DNA of 7,148 bases from Wenzhouxiangella sp. (GTDB taxonomy: Bacteria > Pseudomonadota > Gammaproteobacteria > Xanthomonadales > Wenzhouxiangellaceae), in the NCBI GenBank assembly GCA_007119095.1, contig SKQI01000202.1, positions 1-7,148 on the forward strand. The letters are read 5' to 3'. The position numbers and the translations under genes are program-made. Positions 1 through 5,744 of this stretch are shown piece after piece. A model generated the notes under the pieces. The model was given only the letters and a program-made list of their open reading frames with translations. It ran no database searches and was not told where the DNA came from. Positions within the stretch are counted from its first letter, which is position 1. Each line of letters starts with the position of its first letter.

Positions 1-59
1 CCTTCGGCCAGCGGTGCCAGACCGCGACGGGTGGTTTCAACTTCCGGTAACTCGGGCAT
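1..59 (-). CDS. mutM: Formamidopyrimidine-DNA glycosylase (Fpg/MutM), N-terminal fragment
   Basis: The 19 complete codons read MPELPEVETTRRGLAPLAE, the hallmark N-terminus of the Fpg/MutM family; the rest lies beyond the left edge. Known for the family: a cytoplasmic base-excision repair enzyme that removes 8-oxoguanine and FapyG and then nicks the abasic site. Pro2, exposed after removal of Met1, is the catalytic nucleophile and Glu3 is the general acid/base; both are present. Because Pro2 must follow the initiator, the ATG at 57-59 is the only workable start. There is no Shine-Dalgarno sequence upstream, and a CATAAT hexamer ends six bases before the ATG, so the message may be leaderless. 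The end of the toxin gene is 69 bases upstream on the same strand. Identification is secure despite the short length. Confidence 0.93.
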   Translation of the reverse strand, partial: MPELPEVETTRRGLAPLAE

Positions 60-71
60 GGCGGCATTATG
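60..71 (-). promoter_or_regulatory. Possible -10 box for leaderless mutM
   Basis: On the minus strand CATAAT (66-71, five of six matches to TATAAT) is followed by six bases and then the mutM ATG, so the expected +1 falls on or next to the A of the start codon. No ribosome binding site is present between them. The -35 region (about 89-94, CCTGAA) is poor. The CATAAT sits inside a short palindrome (62-74, CGGCAT-T-ATGCCG), which could be coincidental. Confidence 0.4.
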
Positions 72-128
72 CCGGAGCTTGGGCGGTGTTCAGGTTGGTC
101 TTTGCCCGGTTCGGAAAATGCTGCGGGG

Positions 129-563
129 TCACAGCCGGTCTTGCCACTCGCGCGGGGTGATGATTCGTTCTGGCCAAGGGCAATTCTCGAGCAATAGTCG
201 ATCACCGGTCACCAGGCAGGCTTGTTCAACCGCTTCGAGCAAAGACCAAAGGTGTTGATCTCCCCGGTCAGGACTGGATTGTTGACCCGGAGGCGGCTCA
301 ATGACTCTGCCGTTTTCGGCGAGCCGATAAAGCAGTCTGTCCACTTCCTCCAGGACCAAGCCAGCACGGCGCTGAATTCTGGGCCTGACCATCACCGCTC
401 GGTATTCCCCAAGGAGCTCTGCTGACAGCAGAAAGGCAAGCTGCCCGCCAAGCATTCCGTCCACGAGCCGGCGAGTCGGAGCCGTGTCTGAGGAGGAAAG
501 AATACCGGCGACCAAGACATTGGTGTCGATGATCAGGATGGAAGTATCGCCCGTATCGCCCAC
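129..563 (-). CDS. PIN-domain toxin of a type II toxin-antitoxin module (COG1569-like)
   Basis: A 144-residue protein with the PIN nuclease fold signature: IIDTNVLVAG at residues 11-20 with Asp13, then SAELLGEY (Glu49/Glu53), then SPDRGDQHLW (Asp99/Asp102), then LVTGDRLLL (Asp121), ending in ITPREW. This order of acidic residues, and the 'PRF/PRI...VTGD...ITPREF' layout, match the PIN family annotated as putative toxin-antitoxin component. Members are Mg2+-dependent ribonucleases held inactive by a partner antitoxin; the specific RNA target cannot be read from the sequence. It starts at GTG (561-563), nine bases after the antitoxin stop, with no clear Shine-Dalgarno, so translational coupling to the antitoxin is likely. 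All expected acidic residues are present, so it is probably active. A closely related non-toxic PIN ribonuclease is possible, but the adjacent antitoxin argues for the toxin role. Confidence 0.88.
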   Translation of the reverse strand: MGDTGDTSILIIDTNVLVAGILSSSDTAPTRRLVDGMLGGQLAFLLSAELLGEYRAVMVRPRIQRRAGLVLEEVDRLLYRLAENGRVIEPPPGQQSSPDRGDQHLWSLLEAVEQACLVTGDRLLLENCPWPERIITPREWQDRL

Positions 564-572
564 AGGTAGAGG

Positions 573-806
573 CTAGCGACGGTGCTCGCGTGTTTCCGCC
601 ACGGCCAAGTCCAGCGCTTCTTCCTCGCTCAGGCCAGAGTTTAGTCGGGCCCGTCGTATCAGCTCCTCAACATCACTTTCTGGTTTGATGCCATAGGCCT
701 CAAGGCTCTCCTGAACCAAAGTGCCAATAGTTTTTTTGCGCTTGGCCGCCGCAGTTTTCAGGGCCTGATGCAAGTCATCGGGAAGATTAACGGTTAGTCT
801 GCTCAT
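573..806 (-). CDS. Ribbon-helix-helix (CopG/VapB-like) antitoxin
   Basis: A 77-residue protein. The N-terminal half, MSRLTVNLPDDLHQALKTAA followed by a KRKKTIGTLVQESLEAYG stretch, is a typical ribbon-helix-helix DNA-binding domain: a beta strand, helix A, and helix B with the Gly-Thr turn. The C-terminal half, with SGLSEEEALDLAVAETREHR, is the acidic toxin-binding tail commonly seen in antitoxins paired with this PIN toxin type. It would neutralise the downstream toxin and autorepress the operon by binding the palindrome at 822-839. Start is the ATG at 804-806, with only a weak GAG next to it. Codon use differs from its neighbours: AGA, CTA and runs of AAA lysine codons appear early, in a gene set otherwise using G/C-ending codons. 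This suggests horizontal acquisition of the module. Confidence 0.88.
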   Translation of the reverse strand: MSRLTVNLPDDLHQALKTAAAKRKKTIGTLVQESLEAYGIKPESDVEELIRRARLNSGLSEEEALDLAVAETREHRR

Positions 807-819
807 CTCAAATTAGGCG

Positions 820-848
820 CAAATATGATTAGTCATATTAGCATACAA
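820..848 (-). promoter_or_regulatory. Probable promoter of the toxin-antitoxin operon
   Basis: On the minus strand a TTGTAT -35-like hexamer (843-848) is separated by 17 bases from TATTTG (820-825); an alternative -10, CATATT, gives 15 bases. The region is sharply more AT-rich than its surroundings. The expected +1 is near 813, giving a very short leader before the antitoxin ATG at 806. Confidence 0.45.
822..839. promoter_or_regulatory. Palindromic operator of the toxin-antitoxin operon
   Basis: A perfect 7-base inverted repeat, AATATGA-TTAG-TCATATT, with a 4-base spacer, lies between and over the proposed promoter boxes, 16 bases upstream of the antitoxin start. Ribbon-helix-helix antitoxins usually bind such short palindromes as dimers of dimers and autorepress. 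The assignment as operator is inferred from position and symmetry. Confidence 0.6.
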
Positions 849-849
849 G

Positions 850-879
850 GGTCCTACGCCCACGGCGTAGCCGGGGACC
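850..879. repeat. Inverted repeat / hairpin between the DUF885 and antitoxin genes
   Basis: CTACGCC (854-860), a 3-base loop, and GGCGTAG (864-870) form a perfect 7-bp stem. GGTC (850-853) and GACC (876-879) can add an outer 4-bp stem beyond an internal loop. It lies 67 bases downstream of the DUF885 stop and could be its weak transcription end, but no T-tract follows on the minus strand. A related string, CCGGGCTACG (910-919), is a near-inverted copy of 866-874, so this may be a decayed extragenic palindromic element. The rest of 880-945 shows nothing recognisable. Confidence 0.4.
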
Positions 880-945
880 TCGTTCTCAATGCTAGGAGCC
901 TGCGCTGGACCGGGCTACGGATTTGGCAATAGCTTGTTCCTGATG

Positions 946-2637
946 TCAGTCCCCGGCATTGTCCAGCGGGGTGTAGGTGTTCAGGATGGCGCGGAGGTCG
1001 CTGTCGTCGTTGTTCAGGGACCAGCGCAGCAGGGAGACGGGGATCATGCCGGCGTCGTTCATGTCGTCGAAGAACTCGCGCAGGGTGAATGCTTCGCCTC
1101 GCTGCTCGGCGCGTTGGCGGATCAGGTCGTCGATGATGCGGGCGCCGGTGACGTAGCTGGTGCCGTAGCCGGGCTGTTGCAGGTAGAGCTGTTGTTCGAA
1201 GCCGAGCAGGCTGTCGCGGCGCATCCAGCCGCGCGGGGTGTGGCGGACGTGGAATTCGCTGGCCTCGGCCATGGTGAAGCGCTGGTCGTGGACTTTCAGC
1301 GAGGCCAGGCCACGGGCGGCGCGGGTGGCCAGCATGACCCAGACGATTTCTTCCACCCGCGGATTGTCCTGGTACAGGCCGGCTTCCAGGGTCCATTCTT
1401 CCATGCCGGTGGCCACGCCTTCGGCCCGGCTCATCCAGATGTTGAAGCGCAGCGCGTCGCGCCGGATCGGACTGGCATGCGGGGCTTCGACCATTTGTTC
1501 CAGGTCCCAGTAATGGTAGAAATGCGCCCACAGCGGTTTCGGCGAATAGTGCAGGATGCGGAAAAAGAAATGGCGGTCTTCGGGCGCTACGTAGTCGAAT
1601 ACGCGCTCGCGCAGGGCGCGGTCGTACCAGGGCCGGATGGTGACCATGCCGGCTGAGTCCATGAAGTCGATGTAGGTGCTGATGCTGTCGGCCTGCAGCC
1701 GGGCGTAGGCTTCCGGTGAATCGGCGGCTTCCAGTGCGGGCAGGTCCCGGTTGCGCAGTTCGGCCAGGCGCAGCGAGCGATGGGCGCGGGCCAGTTCGCG
1801 TTCGGAGATGCTGAATTCATCTTCAAAGCTGGAGTTGACCAGCAGCACGTGGCGCAGGTGCCAGGTGTAATGCTCGCGGCCGACCCCTGCCCGGCCGTTG
1901 CGGTTCGGTGCTTCGGCTGCGACCCAGTCGCGGAAGTCCACGCTGGCCTGGCGGGCAGCGGCCAGGGCTTCGTTCAGTGCTTCGGGCTGGTCTTCTCCAA
2001 GGCGTTCGGCCAGCTGATCCAGGGCGCGGATCTGGCCATCGAAACTGGCCGTGGCGGCTGACCAAAGATCGCCGGCCTGGCCGGTCAGATTACCCTGCGC
2101 CTGCTCCAGCAGTGCTGGAATGATGCGCAGCTCGGCGGCCAGGCGCGCGGCTTCTTCGGCGTTCAATGGGCGCGGCTCGGACAAGGCGGTGCGCGGCCAG
2201 ACCGGGTATTGCCACAGGCGCAGGGCGTCATGAACGGTGGGGCCTTCTTCGGCCGGGGTGTCGCTCTGGTAGGTGCGCACCGAGGCATAGAAGCCGGGGT
2301 CGTTGGCCCAGGGTTTGAGAATGCGCAGGTAAAAGTCCAGGCCATTCATCTCGGCCCAGACCAGGTAGTAGTCGATCTGTTGTTCCTTGTCCCAGCTGCT
2401 CGGGTCGATGGCTTCCAGGCGCTGCCGATAGGCGCTCAAGCCTTCCAGTTGGCGGGCCAGATTGTCGGCACGGTAGTCGGGTGCATCGTTGAAATGGCCG
2501 GGATGTTCGAAGGCGCGCCAGTCGTTGAACAGCTCGACCAGCGCCTGGTAGTCGGGGTTGGCCTGCGCCGCACCCAGGCTGCCGCTCAGGATCAGGCCCG
2601 TGGTCAGGCGGGTAAACAAACGACGGAAAGACAGCAT
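946..2637 (-). CDS. Exported DUF885-family protein with altered metal motif
   Basis: A 563-residue protein. Residues 1-26 form a signal peptide (basic MLSFRRLFTRLTTG, then a hydrophobic stretch ending GAAQA before NPDYQ), so the protein acts in the periplasm or outside. The family call rests on the C-terminal half: an EG-x-A-x-x-x-EE helix at 406-414, DNPRVEEIVWVML (about 424-436), the PGYGTSYVTGARIIDDLI block (about 489-506) and REFFDDMNDAGMIPVSLL (520-537). These match the conserved C-terminus of DUF885 proteins, which resemble zinc carboxypeptidases. At the place where DUF885 proteins normally carry HExxxGHH, this protein has HFYHYWD (372-378): the first His is kept but Glu is Phe and the second His is Asp. 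It is therefore either non-catalytic or uses a different site. Start chosen at ATG 2635-2637 because GAGG lies seven bases upstream and it begins the signal peptide; a TTG 18 bases earlier is unlikely. It is the last of three co-directional secreted-protein genes but sits behind a hairpin. Confidence 0.8.
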   Translation of the reverse strand: MLSFRRLFTRLTTGLILSGSLGAAQANPDYQALVELFNDWRAFEHPGHFNDAPDYRADNLARQLEGLSAYRQRLEAIDPSSWDKEQQIDYYLVWAEMNGLDFYLRILKPWANDPGFYASVRTYQSDTPAEEGPTVHDALRLWQYPVWPRTALSEPRPLNAEEAARLAAELRIIPALLEQAQGNLTGQAGDLWSAATASFDGQIRALDQLAERLGEDQPEALNEALAAARQASVDFRDWVAAEAPNRNGRAGVGREHYTWHLRHVLLVNSSFEDEFSISERELARAHRSLRLAELRNRDLPALEAADSPEAYARLQADSISTYIDFMDSAGMVTIRPWYDRALRERVFDYVAPEDRHFFFRILHYSPKPLWAHFYHYWDLEQMVEAPHASPIRRDALRFNIWMSRAEGVATGMEEWTLEAGLYQDNPRVEEIVWVMLATRAARGLASLKVHDQRFTMAEASEFHVRHTPRGWMRRDSLLGFEQQLYLQQPGYGTSYVTGARIIDDLIRQRAEQRGEAFTLREFFDDMNDAGMIPVSLLRWSLNNDDSDLRAILNTYTPLDNAGD

Positions 2638-2642
2638 GGAAA

Positions 2643-2675
2643 ACCTCGGCAGCAAATCATCAGGCAGCTGCCGAG
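2643..2675 (-). promoter_or_regulatory. Inverted repeat covering the ribosome binding site of the DUF885 gene
   Basis: A perfect 9-base inverted repeat, CTCGGCAGC (2645-2653) and GCTGCCGAG (2667-2675), flanks a 13-base loop. In the minus-strand RNA the 3' arm contains CCGAG of the CCGAGG ribosome binding site (the last G is 2644), seven bases before the ATG. A good -10-like TATACT (2674-2679) overlaps the 5' arm. If that box is used, the message would start inside the arm and the repeat would act instead as a DNA operator. No convincing -35 is seen. Confidence 0.45.
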
Positions 2676-2741
2676 TATAAGACCGTGATCGCTTGGCCGG
2701 TTTACGGACCTGCTTTCGGGCCGGCTGTCATGGTGTGAACC

Positions 2742-2831
2742 AAAAAAACCTTCTGAACGCAAAGCAGCAAAAGCAGCCAAGACAAAAGTCTATTTGTCAT
2801 CTTTTTGCCTGGCTGCTTAGCTGCTTTGCGT
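2742..2831 (-). terminator. Large hairpin with T-tract downstream of the S9 peptidase gene
   Basis: Left arm 2757-2768 (ACGCAAAGCAGC) pairs perfectly with 2820-2831. After a small internal loop, 2771-2778 (AAGCAGCC) pairs with 2811-2818, and GACAAA (2781-2786) can pair with TTTGTC (2793-2798) near the tip, giving a roughly 75-base stem-loop. On the minus strand it begins 49 bases after the S9 stop. Eight bases after the stem comes a run of seven T (2742-2748). This is consistent with a Rho-independent terminator for the S9 transcript, although the gap before the T-run is longer than usual. Each arm contains two tandem copies of AAAGCAGC or its complement, which is odd for a simple terminator and may mark a dispersed repeat family. 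Confidence 0.6.
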
Positions 2832-2880
2832 CCTCAAGATTTTGTTCTTATGCTGACGTTCGATGAGATGCGCCTGGATA

Positions 2881-5637
2881 TCAGGGTTGCTCGTAGCTGC
2901 TTAGTTCGGTGGTGAATTCGGCGCCGCCCATTTCGGCGGGCAGGCGGCCGCGGGCTTTCAGCAGCAGGCGCGGGGTCTGGTCGCTGATCCACAGGGTCTG
3001 GGAGCCGCCATCGCCGTCCAGCGGGGACAGCTGCACCGGCCAGGCGGCGAATTCACCGGCCGGCACTTCGATGGTTTCCTGGGCACCGACTTCGATCTGG
3101 AAGAAGCGCACGCGCTGCTGCATGCCGACTTCGGCAAAGCGCACCGGCGAGCGGTAACCCTCGGCCAGGGGCAGCCCGGTCAGGGCAATTTCCAGGCCGG
3201 CATCGCCGCCGAATACCGGGGCGTCGAGATCGATCTGGATTGGCATCTGGCTCGCACCGGCGTCGATCTGACCGCTGACCTCGCGGCTGCTGAAGCTGAC
3301 CTCGACCGTGGCCGGGCCCTGGCGGGTGGTGCGCTGGATCGGGCGCAGGGTCAGGCCGTCGACCACGAACTCATCGGTGACCGAGCCCATCGGGGTCGAG
3401 CTTGAGGACTCGATGACCAGCAGCGGCCGCTGATCGTCTTGTTCTCGACGAATGCTGCGCTCGGACTCGATCAGCATTTCGCTGCCGCCCATTTCCAGGC
3501 GGGTGCGGTAGCCAAGCTGGCCGGCGGCGACCCGATCGGCATCCACGGTCGGCAGTGGACGGGTGCGGGCGGCGGCCAGTTCGTCGGCCAAGTCGACCAC
3601 TTCCACCGTATCGATATCGACGGTGATGGCGGCCAGGCGCTCGGCAATCGCTTCCGGCATCTCGGCCTGGTAGCGACCGCCCAGGTGGGTGGCCAGGAAT
3701 TGCTCGGTGCGGGCAAACATGGCCAGGCGGTTTTCGCGGCCGCGGAAACCGTGGCCTTCGTCGGGGGCGACGATGTATTCCACCGGCAGGCCGGTCTCGC
3801 GCATCGCGACCACGATCTGGTCGGCCTCGGCCTGGCGCACGCGCGGATCGTTGGCGCCGTGGATGACCAGCAGCGGGCGCTGGATATTGTCGACATGGTT
3901 GATCGGCGACTGGCGCTCGAGCTGGGCCCGGCCTTCTTCGGTATCCGGATCACCCATGCGCATGACGAACAGCTGGCGGATCGGGCCCCAATAGGGCGGG
4001 ATGGAATTGATCAGGGTGATCAGGTTGGAGACACCAACGATATTGACCCCGCAGGCGTAGAGGTCGGGCGTGAACACCATGCCGGCCAGGGTGGCATAAC
4101 CGCCGTAGGAGCCGCCCATGATGCAGACGCGTTCCGGATCGGCAATGCCCTGGTCAACCAGGTACTGAATGCCGTCGCTGATGTCGTCCTGCATGGCATC
4201 GCCCCATTGCAGGTTGCCGGCGTTGAGGAATTCCTTGCCAAAACCGGTCGAGGCGCGAAAGTTGGGCTGGAATACGGCATAACCGCGGTTGGTCAGAAAC
4301 TGTACCTGGGCGCGGTAGCCCCAGGTGTCACGGGCCCAGGGGCCGCCGTGGATCAGGGCGACCACGGCCAGGTTCTCGGCCGGCACCCCGTGCGGCACGC
4401 TCAGGTAGCCGGGGATTTCCAGGCCGTCACGGGCCTTGTAGCGGATCGGGCGCATTTCGGCCATGTGCTCGACCGGAATTTCGGGACGCGAGCGGTAGAG
4501 CTTTTCGACCTGGCGCTGCTCGCGGTCAAACTTGTAGATGGTGCCGGGATCGACGTCGCGCGACAGGCTGACCAGGGCCAGGCGGCCGTCGCGGGTTTGC
4601 GATGGCAGACCAATTTCGCCCTCGGGCAGTTCGGCGCGCAGGAACTCCAGGTCGGCGGCGAAGTCTTCGTCGTGCGGATAAATGCGGGGGCGGTCGCCGA
4701 CATAAACCGTGGCTTGCAGGCGGTCGTCCTCGGGATGGAAAACAGCGCCCCCGAAGTCGACTTCACCTTCGGGGTCGCGCTCGAACAAGGTCTTTTCGCG
4801 GGTTTCCAGGTTGAAAACGTACAGGCCGATCAGGTCATTTTCATCGCCCCGGTTGGACATGAACCAGACCGATTGCCCGTCGGGGTGGAAGCGCATCGGG
4901 CCGCAGGTCTCCAGCCAGTTGCACTCGTAGATCACCTCGCCCAGCGAGCCGTTGTTGACCTCGATGATCTCGGTGCCGCCATCGCTGGTCTGGCGCGTGG
5001 CCAGGCGCACGGTGCCGTCCAGGTCAGCCGACCAGCCGGCCACGTTCAGGTCGTTCTGAATCAGCAGCTCGCGCTCGCCAGAGGAAATGCTGACCGCATA
5101 GACATCGTGCAGCGCCGGGTCGCGGTCGTTCAGGCCGACCAGGATGCGATCGGGCGTGTTGCGCGGAACCGCGATCAGCATCGCGCGCACATCGTCGAAG
5201 TCGGTCAGGTTGCGCGCCTCGGGCACGCCGCTGTCGGCATCGGTCTCGCCGGCCGGGTCCACTGCCCAGACGTGGAAGTTCTCGTCGCCGCCGCGGTCTT
5301 GCACATACAGCACGAAGCGGCTGTCCTGGCTCCAGAAGTAGCCGGGTACGGGCTTGTCATCGGCGGTAATCGGCCGGGCCTCGTCAAAGGACTGGTCAAT
5401 GCCCTTGACCCAGATATTGCGCACGCCCTGGTGCGGACGGATGAAGGCCAGGTAGCGGCCGTCCGGGGAAAGCTGGGCGCCGGAAATTTCGGCATCGCCG
5501 AAAAACAGCTCGCGATCGAGCAGCGGCGGCAGCTCGTCCAGGTAAGCCAATGGCGCGACCGACTCGGCCTTGAGGGTCAGCGGCAGGCACAACAGCAGGC
5601 CGGCCAGCAGCCTTGCGGGGGATTGGTATGACGACAT
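2881..5637 (-). CDS. Exported S9-family (prolyl oligopeptidase) serine peptidase fused to a C-terminal DUF3108-like domain
   Basis: A 918-residue protein. Residues 1-24 are a signal peptide (LLAGLLLCLPLTLKA before ESVAP), so it is exported. Residues about 40-390 form the WD/TolB-like beta-propeller (first strands at ELFFGDAEISGAQLSPDGRY; later FHPDGQSVWF). Residues about 400-655 are the alpha/beta-hydrolase catalytic domain: HGGPW (430-434) for the oxyanion hole, GGSYGG with nucleophile Ser510, HGANDPRV with Asp597, and DEGHGF with His629. The triad is intact, so it should cleave short peptides, perhaps after proline or another preferred residue; specificity cannot be read. The usual family end (AERLAAITVD, 665-674) is followed by an extra domain, 693-918, homologous to the adjacent 248-residue protein and resembling DUF3108 (ETIEVPAGEF 854-863; GGSQTLWI from 877). 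Start chosen at ATG 5635-5637, with AGGAG seven bases upstream; an 18-codon upstream extension disrupts the signal peptide. It lies 107 bases after the stand-alone homologue's stop, on the same strand. Confidence 0.93.
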   Translation of the reverse strand: MSSYQSPARLLAGLLLCLPLTLKAESVAPLAYLDELPPLLDRELFFGDAEISGAQLSPDGRYLAFIRPHQGVRNIWVKGIDQSFDEARPITADDKPVPGYFWSQDSRFVLYVQDRGGDENFHVWAVDPAGETDADSGVPEARNLTDFDDVRAMLIAVPRNTPDRILVGLNDRDPALHDVYAVSISSGERELLIQNDLNVAGWSADLDGTVRLATRQTSDGGTEIIEVNNGSLGEVIYECNWLETCGPMRFHPDGQSVWFMSNRGDENDLIGLYVFNLETREKTLFERDPEGEVDFGGAVFHPEDDRLQATVYVGDRPRIYPHDEDFAADLEFLRAELPEGEIGLPSQTRDGRLALVSLSRDVDPGTIYKFDREQRQVEKLYRSRPEIPVEHMAEMRPIRYKARDGLEIPGYLSVPHGVPAENLAVVALIHGGPWARDTWGYRAQVQFLTNRGYAVFQPNFRASTGFGKEFLNAGNLQWGDAMQDDISDGIQYLVDQGIADPERVCIMGGSYGGYATLAGMVFTPDLYACGVNIVGVSNLITLINSIPPYWGPIRQLFVMRMGDPDTEEGRAQLERQSPINHVDNIQRPLLVIHGANDPRVRQAEADQIVVAMRETGLPVEYIVAPDEGHGFRGRENRLAMFARTEQFLATHLGGRYQAEMPEAIAERLAAITVDIDTVEVVDLADELAAARTRPLPTVDADRVAAGQLGYRTRLEMGGSEMLIESERSIRREQDDQRPLLVIESSSSTPMGSVTDEFVVDGLTLRPIQRTTRQGPATVEVSFSSREVSGQIDAGASQMPIQIDLDAPVFGGDAGLEIALTGLPLAEGYRSPVRFAEVGMQQRVRFFQIEVGAQETIEVPAGEFAAWPVQLSPLDGDGGSQTLWISDQTPRLLLKARGRLPAEMGGAEFTTELSSYEQP

Positions 5638-5698
5638 GAGACGTCTCCTAAAAAAAGACGGAAAGCAGAACGAAGCGTTACAAGATAACACCGAGGCC

Positions 5699-5718
5699 CT
5701 GGCCCGGGCATGGGCCAG
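5699..5718 (-). promoter_or_regulatory. Hairpin in the spacer before the S9 peptidase gene
   Basis: CTGGCCC (5699-5705) and GGGCCAG (5712-5718) form a perfect 7-bp GC-rich stem with a 6-base loop, 26 bases past the stop of the DUF3108-like gene on the minus strand. No T-tract follows, so it may pause transcription, protect the upstream message's 3' end or partly attenuate read-through into the S9 gene. No clear promoter is seen in the remaining 60 bases before the S9 ribosome binding site. Confidence 0.4.
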
Positions 5719-5744
5719 AGGTCACGGTGCCGGCTGCGGTCGGG

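Noticed and set aside
31..425. Small plus-strand open frames at 31-258 and 222-425
   Set aside because: They are antisense to the mutM start and the PIN toxin, with no motif and no ribosome binding site.
889..1656. Plus-strand and alternative minus-strand open frames over the 3' half of the DUF885 gene (889-1656, 854-1531)
   Set aside because: They are compositional shadows. The minus-strand one is an Arg/Pro/His-rich out-of-frame read with no recognisable motif.
2638..2655. TTG start 18 bases upstream of the DUF885 ATG
   Set aside because: It lies across the inverted repeat and ribosome binding site, and has no ribosome binding site of its own. The ATG at 2637 has GAGG at good spacing and starts the signal peptide.
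3439..5631. A 730-codon open frame on the plus strand, antisense to the S9 peptidase gene
   Set aside because: It is fully covered by a gene with an intact catalytic triad and signal peptide. Its product is a featureless Gly/Ala/Val/Gln/His-rich string with no domain, typical of the antisense frame of a GC-rich gene.
5580..5637. Possible lipoprotein signal (LLLC, Cys17) in the S9 peptidase
   Set aside because: The residues before the Cys do not fit the L-[AS]-[GA]-C lipobox, and a normal signal peptidase I site (LKA, residue 24) follows.
5638..5647. Perfect 10-base palindrome GAGACGTCTC between the S9 ribosome binding site and its start codon
   Set aside because: It is short, contains a common restriction-type hexamer, and lies in a normal ribosome-binding-site spacer. 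Chance is the simplest reading.
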